Shown here: positions 59,836-64,000 of the stretch, piece by piece
Layout of the letters: every line of letters starts with the position of its first letter
Position numbering within the stretch: position 1 is the stretch's first letter
Source of the DNA: CALAGB01 sp963789565
GTDB lineage: Bacteria > Chloroflexota > Chloroflexia > Thermomicrobiales > Thermomicrobiaceae
Length of the DNA stretch: 64,000 nt
NCBI GenBank assembly: GCA_963789565.1
Contig: CAWBKX010000002.1
Span: 1 to 64,000, forward strand
Reading direction: 5' to 3'
The notes under the pieces: generated by a model
Told to the model about the DNA's origin: nothing
What the model saw: only the letters and a program-made list of their open reading frames with translations
Database searches by the model: none
Translations under genes and position numbers: made by a program

Positions 59836-59874
59836 AGGCCTTTGGGTTCAGGCCGAACCCAAAGGCCTTTTTTC
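59836..59874 (+). terminator. Terminator in the pyr leader, candidate attenuator
   Basis: AGGCCTTTGGGTTC (59836-59849), loop AGGCC, GAACCCAAAGGCCT (59855-59868), then TTTTT and TCTT: a 14-bp perfect stem with a U-run. It lies between the promoter and the pyrC start, 27 bases before the GTG, so it must be bypassed for operon expression. Confidence 0.85.
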
Positions 59875-59900
59875 TTGTCTGGCGCAAAATTGGAGGCTGT

Positions 59901-61220
59901 GTGACGCGATACCTGATTCGCGGTGGACGCGTGGTCGATCCGACGCAAGACCTCGACGCCGTCGCTGACGTGCTGGTGATCGACGGGCGTGTGGTGGAGA
60001 TCGCCCAGGAGATGATTGCTCCCGCCGACGCCGAGATCATTGACGCAAGAGGCAAGTTCGTGACGCCAGGTCTGATCGACGTTCATGTGCATCTGCGCGA
60101 TCCTGGCCTCATCCACAAAGAGACGTTGGAGACCGGCGCGGAGTCCGCGGTTCACGGCGGCTTCACTACCGTCTGCTGCATGCCGAACACCACGCCGCCG
60201 CTCGATGGCGCTGAACTGATAGCGGACATCGTGCAGCGGTCGCGGGGCTTGCTGGTGCGCATCGGTCCCATTGGAACGATCTCGATCGGCCGAGCGGGTC
60301 AGGACGTCGCCCCACTGCAGGAGATGTCCGACGCCGGTGCGATTGGGTTTTCCGACGACGGAGACAGCACCAAGAATTCGCAGGCCATGCGTGAAGCGTT
60401 GGAATGGTCCGCGTCGTCTGGTAAGCCAGTCATGGTGCATTGCGAGGACTGGAGCCTGATCAGGGGCGGCGTGATGCACGAGGGCGCCGTCTCGCGCGAG
60501 CTTGGGCTTCCGGGCATCCCGGCGGCGGCTGAGGAGATCATTCTCAATCGTGACATCGAACTAGCGCGCATCACCGGTGGCTGGCTGCACGCACTGCACG
60601 TCAGCACGGCGCGCGGCGTGCGACTCATCCGGCGGGCCAAGAACGACGGCGTGCGCGTCACGGCTGAGGCCATGCCACATCATCTGCTGATGACCGACGA
60701 ATGGGTGGCGGGCAGACGGAGCTTCGTCGACGGACCGTCGTTTGAGCCGCGACCGTCGCCGGATCCGCTGGCCAAAGTGAATCCGCCGCTGCGCACCGCA
60801 GACGATGCTCGCGCGTTGCTGGCAGGACTGATCGACGGCACGATCGACATCATCGCCACCGACCATGCGCCGCATGCAGCCGACGACAAACCGGACGACC
60901 TGACGAAGGCCGCCTCCGGCATGCTCGGACTCGAACTGGCTGTACCGTTGCTGCTGGAGCTCGTGCGCTCGGAGCGTCTGTCCATATCACTGTTCGTCGA
61001 TCTGCTCTCATGCAAGCCCGCCAAGCTCTTCAATTTGCTGGGAGGAACGCTGAGGCCAGGATCGGTCGCCGATCTGACGATCATTGATCCAGACCGAGAA
61101 TGGACCGTCAGCGAAGACACCATCGTTTCGAGGAGTAAGAACACGCCACTGCTCGGCGCAACGTTACGGGGTCAGTCGATACTGACGATGGTGGAAGGGG
61201 AAATTCGTTTTCATGTCTAA
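59901..61220 (+). CDS. pyrC: Dihydroorotase
   Basis: 439 residues from GTG 59901 (GGAGG upstream). The metal site 'DVHVHLRDPGLIHKET' (H-x-H), 'HCEDWSLI', 'HVSTARGVRLIRRA' and 'IATDHAPHAADDK' (Asp/His) match the class I amidohydrolase dihydroorotases. It interconverts carbamoyl-aspartate and dihydroorotate in pyrimidine synthesis. Overlaps carA by eight bases. pyrB is not in the window upstream, which is unusual since pyrB often precedes pyrC. Confidence 0.93.
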   Translation: MTRYLIRGGRVVDPTQDLDAVADVLVIDGRVVEIAQEMIAPADAEIIDARGKFVTPGLIDVHVHLRDPGLIHKETLETGAESAVHGGFTTVCCMPNTTPPLDGAELIADIVQRSRGLLVRIGPIGTISIGRAGQDVAPLQEMSDAGAIGFSDDGDSTKNSQAMREALEWSASSGKPVMVHCEDWSLIRGGVMHEGAVSRELGLPGIPAAAEEIILNRDIELARITGGWLHALHVSTARGVRLIRRAKNDGVRVTAEAMPHHLLMTDEWVAGRRSFVDGPSFEPRPSPDPLAKVNPPLRTADDARALLAGLIDGTIDIIATDHAPHAADDKPDDLTKAASGMLGLELAVPLLLELVRSERLSISLFVDLLSCKPAKLFNLLGGTLRPGSVADLTIIDPDREWTVSEDTIVSRSKNTPLLGATLRGQSILTMVEGEIRFHV

Positions 61221-62382
61221 ACCACGACTCTCGGGAGCACTCGTGCTCGAAGACGGGCGCATATTCCGCGGCGAGCCGTTCGGCGCTGAAGTCGACTCCG
61301 AAGGCGAGGCCGTCTTCAACACGACTATGACCGGTTATCAGGAGGTCTCGACCGATCCGTCCTTCTACGGGCAGATCGTCTGCATGACCTATCCGCTCAT
61401 CGGCAACTACGGCGTGACCCCGGGCGATGAGGAGTCACGGCAGCCATGGATCGCGGGCATGATCGTGCGCGAGTATTGTGACGAGCCGGAGAACTGGCGC
61501 TCGCAAGGGACTTTCGCCGATTATTTGAAGGAACATGGAATCCCGGCCCTCCATTCTGTTGACACACGAGCGCTGACCAAGCACATTCGATCGAACGGCG
61601 ACATGCGTGCCCTGCTCGTCTCGAACGCGGCGAGCCACACTGACGCCGAATTGCGCGACCGGGCACGTACCGCGTGGACACCGGGCGACACCAATGTGAT
61701 TGGCACGGTAACGACGCCCGAAGAGCGCGACGTGCGCGACGGCGGTCCGCTGCATCTGGCCCTGATCGACTGCGGCGTCAAGGAGAACATCATTCGCTCG
61801 TTGCACCGTCGCGGTGTGCGCGTCACAGTCCTGCCCTACGACACGCCAGCCAGCGACATCCTCGCGCTTGGAGTAGACGGCATTCTGACCTCACCCGGTC
61901 CGGGCGACCCGGTCAACACGGGGTCTGCCGTCGACGTGGTCAAGACCATCCTGGACTCAGGCACGCCCTACATGGGCGTCTGTCTCGGCCATCAGCTTCT
62001 CGCCTTAGCGGTCGGTGCAAACACCAGCAAGCTCAAGTTTGGGCATCGCGGTGGCAATCACCCGGTCAAAGATCTTCTCTCGGGACACGTCTACATCACG
62101 TCGCAGAACCATGGTTATCAGGTGGACGCCGCCAGCGTTCCGGTCGACAAGGGCTGGCGCGTCTCGCAGATCAACTTGAACGACGGTTCGGTCGAGGGAC
62201 TCGAGCACGATTCGCTTCCTGTCTTCTCGATCCAGTACCACCCGGAAGGGTCGCCCGGTCCACTCGACAACCAGTATCTCTTCGACCGATTCATCACCAG
62301 CGTCGAGACCTATCGCAACAAGCGTCTCGGGTCGAACGCAAACGAGTCTCAGGATCGTCCACAAGCACGGGAGCGCGCGTAA
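61213..62382 (+). CDS. carA: Carbamoyl-phosphate synthase small subunit
   Basis: 389 residues, ATG 61213 inside the pyrC end. The N-terminal CPSase domain contains 'FNTTMTGYQEVSTDPSFYGQIV'; the C-terminal glutaminase has the nucleophile in 'YMGVCLGHQLLALA' and His/Glu in 'SIQYHPEGSPG'. CarA releases ammonia from glutamine for CarB. It is cotranslated with pyrC and followed two bases later by carB. Confidence 0.96.
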   Translation: MSKPRLSGALVLEDGRIFRGEPFGAEVDSEGEAVFNTTMTGYQEVSTDPSFYGQIVCMTYPLIGNYGVTPGDEESRQPWIAGMIVREYCDEPENWRSQGTFADYLKEHGIPALHSVDTRALTKHIRSNGDMRALLVSNAASHTDAELRDRARTAWTPGDTNVIGTVTTPEERDVRDGGPLHLALIDCGVKENIIRSLHRRGVRVTVLPYDTPASDILALGVDGILTSPGPGDPVNTGSAVDVVKTILDSGTPYMGVCLGHQLLALAVGANTSKLKFGHRGGNHPVKDLLSGHVYITSQNHGYQVDAASVPVDKGWRVSQINLNDGSVEGLEHDSLPVFSIQYHPEGSPGPLDNQYLFDRFITSVETYRNKRLGSNANESQDRPQARERA

Positions 62383-62384
62383 CA

Positions 62385-64000
62385 ATGGCAGAATCATCGA
62401 GTCCATTACGGAGTGTGTTGGTTATTGGGTCTGGGCCGATCATCATCGGTCAGGCGGCTGAGTTCGACTACGCTGGATCGCAGGCGTTGCGTGCCCTGCG
62501 TGAAGAAGGCATCAAGTCGATCCTGGTTAATTCGAATCCCGCCACCATCATGACCGATGAGGACATTGCCGACGTCGTCTATATCGAGCCACTGACGGTC
62601 GAGGTACTGCGTCGCGTCATCATTCGGGAGCGGCCGGATGGACTCCTGCCGACGCTGGGTGGCCAGACCGGCCTCAATCTCGCCGTGCAACTGGCCGACG
62701 CAGGGATCCTCGATCAGTACAACGTCAGGCTGCTCGGCACGCCGATCGAGTCGATCAAGCAGGCTGAGGACCGCGAGCTCTTCAAAAACCTACTCATCGA
62801 GATCGGCGAACCGGTTGTCGACAGCACGGTGGTGCATAACCTGGCGGAAGCGCACGCCTTTGCCGAGATCGTGCCGCTGCCGCTCATCATTCGACCCGCC
62901 TACACACTTGGGGGCACAGGTGGCGGCATCGCCACCACGCCGCAAGAACTCGATCGTATCGTCGCGAGTGGTCTTGGTGCCAGCCCGATTCATCAGGTAC
63001 TGCTCGAACGCTCGCTGCTCGGTTGGAAAGAGATCGAGTACGAAGTGATGCGGGACGCCAACGACACCTGCATCACTATCTGCAACATGGAGAACATCGA
63101 CCCGATGGGGGTTCACACGGGCGACAGCATCGTGGTGGCGCCCAGCCAAACGCTGAGCGACCGCGAGTATCAGATGCTACGCTCGGCTTCATTGAAGATC
63201 ATCCGGGCCTTGGGTATCGAGGGTGGCTGCAACATTCAGCTGGCGCTCGATCCACACTCCTTCCAGTACTACGTCATCGAGGTGAACCCGCGCGTGAGCC
63301 GTAGCTCGGCGCTGGCATCGAAAGCGACCGGCTATCCAATCGCCCGTGTAGCGGCCAAGATCGCCGTGGGCAAGCACCTGGATGAGCTGGCCAACTCAGT
63401 AACACAGAAGACGACGGCCGCCTTTGAGCCGGCCCTCGACTACTGCGTGGTGAAGATCCCGCGCTGGCCGTTCGACAAATTCCGCCGCGCTGAACGCACA
63501 ATCGACACGCAGATGAAAGCTACCGGCGAGGTGATGGCCATCGATCGCTCCTTCGAAGCAGCTATACAGAAGGCGGTTCGCTCGCTGGAGACCGATCAGA
63601 CTGATCTGCTGTGGGAAGATCCGGCCTGGCAAGACAACGAAGAGATCATGTGGGAGCAGATTCGACGGCCAAACGACCTGCGTTTGTGGGCGGTCGCGGC
63701 GGCGCTGCGTCGCGGTCATACTCCCGAAGAAGTCAGCGACGCTTGCCACATTGACCCGTGGTTCACGCGAAAAATACGGCGCATCATCGACCTCGAGAAT
63801 CGCATGCGCAATGAGCCATTGGACGACCTACTCCTCTGGACCGCCAAACGTGCCGCCTTCTCCGACGCGCAGATCTCGCAGCTTTCAGGTGTTCCGATCG
63901 AAGAGATCCGCACGCGCCGTTACGACGCAGGCATCGTGCCGGTTTACAAGATGGTCGACACCTGCGCCGCCGAATTCGAAGCCGTGACGCCCTACTACTA
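62385..64000 (+). CDS. carB: Carbamoyl-phosphate synthase large subunit, cut by window end
   Basis: 538 codons from ATG 62385 run to the last base; the full protein should be about 1,070-1,100 residues. Visible: 'VLVIGSGPIIIGQAAEFDYAG', the ATP-grasp segment 'RPAYTLGGTGGG', 'YYVIEVNPRVSRSSALASKATG' and the start of the oligomerisation region ('AAALRRGHTPEEVSDACHIDPWF'). It makes carbamoyl phosphate for pyrimidines and arginine. It is intact as far as seen; the second synthetase half and the allosteric domain lie outside the window. Confidence 0.96.
   Translation, partial: MAESSSPLRSVLVIGSGPIIIGQAAEFDYAGSQALRALREEGIKSILVNSNPATIMTDEDIADVVYIEPLTVEVLRRVIIRERPDGLLPTLGGQTGLNLAVQLADAGILDQYNVRLLGTPIESIKQAEDRELFKNLLIEIGEPVVDSTVVHNLAEAHAFAEIVPLPLIIRPAYTLGGTGGGIATTPQELDRIVASGLGASPIHQVLLERSLLGWKEIEYEVMRDANDTCITICNMENIDPMGVHTGDSIVVAPSQTLSDREYQMLRSASLKIIRALGIEGGCNIQLALDPHSFQYYVIEVNPRVSRSSALASKATGYPIARVAAKIAVGKHLDELANSVTQKTTAAFEPALDYCVVKIPRWPFDKFRRAERTIDTQMKATGEVMAIDRSFEAAIQKAVRSLETDQTDLLWEDPAWQDNEEIMWEQIRRPNDLRLWAVAAALRRGHTPEEVSDACHIDPWFTRKIRRIIDLENRMRNEPLDDLLLWTAKRAAFSDAQISQLSGVPIEEIRTRRYDAGIVPVYKMVDTCAAEFEAVTPYY

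Larger units (their letters stand above)
59571..59900 (+). other. Intergenic region and pyr-operon leader
   Basis: 330 bases holding the promoter at 59703 and a strong terminator just before pyrC, so it is an untranslated leader of about 160 bases. No PyrR-binding loop was recognised. An open frame from TTG 59783 runs across the terminator and ends at TGA 59902-59904, overlapping the pyrC start; it could be a leader peptide, though its start has no good SD. Confidence 0.5.

Noticed and set aside
1..64000. CRISPR array or insertion sequence
   Set aside because: No regularly spaced repeats and no transposase with terminal inverted repeats were seen anywhere in the window.

Overview
The window looks like chromosomal DNA of a Chloroflexota bacterium, most likely a Thermomicrobia-type lineage. 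This is inferred from the gene set: a HelY/Ski2-like helicase, a bacterial translin, DUF1385, PgpH with DarA, a fused P-protein GcvP, and a secreted protein ending in the 'FGYPLTEEF...QYFERARFE' domain common in Chloroflexi. The assignment rests on recognition by eye, not on a search.

Layout. (1) 1-9,870 is visibly more AT-rich and decayed. It holds a HAF-repeat/SGNH-hydrolase gene with three frameshifts, a small Cys/His protein, a membrane-anchored PD40/TolB-like gene with four frameshifts, and an integrated element. The element has an excisionase-like HTH protein, an AEP-type primase with one frameshift, an overlapping AAA replicative-helicase gene, a cluster of GGTTC/GAACC repeats resembling an origin, and a tyrosine integrase with an in-frame amber codon beside tRNA-Leu(UAA). 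(2) 9,870-18,400 holds three tRNAs (Leu, Gly, Arg), a pair of paralogous small proteins, yqeY, pgpH-ybeY-glycosyltransferase, cinA and a translin. (3) 18,400-28,830 holds a secreted repeat protein, gcvP, an MBL/TetR/DUF2568 operon, DUF1385, argH-GNAT and a CMD-like protein. (4) 28,830-44,000 holds helY, then a long co-directional set: GT4, thiL, amidase, tsaE-tsaB-rimI-tsaD, an inositol-phosphatase family gene, and HDAC-hisH-hisA-coiled-coil-hisF. (5) 44,000-51,030 holds an SH3b/NlpC-P60 hydrolase, a SolA-like oxidase, an acyltransferase, a NIPA-like transporter, recA and darA. (6) 51,160-56,130 is a cobalamin-riboswitch-controlled uptake operon. (7) 56,300-64,000 holds an MTA/SAH nucleosidase, an MrfA-like helicase and pyrC-carA-carB (carB cut by the window end).

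Most notable is region 6. A cobalamin aptamer on the minus strand precedes a secreted alpha/alpha-barrel protein, a DUF4430 protein (the fold of the transcobalamin/intrinsic-factor C-terminal domain), an enlarged EcfT and a fused double-ATPase EcfA. No ECF S component is encoded in it. Between aptamer and first gene lies a seven-codon ORF with its own SD, whose stop codon overlaps an 8-nt anti-SD that can pair with the SD of the first structural gene. Together these suggest an intrinsic-factor-like bacterial B12 capture system with a two-step translational switch.

Other regulatory sites: a GTTC-N7-GTTC element at the recA start site (the alphaproteobacterial LexA-box architecture), a promoter plus terminator leader before pyrC-carA-carB, and strong bidirectional terminators separating convergent units.
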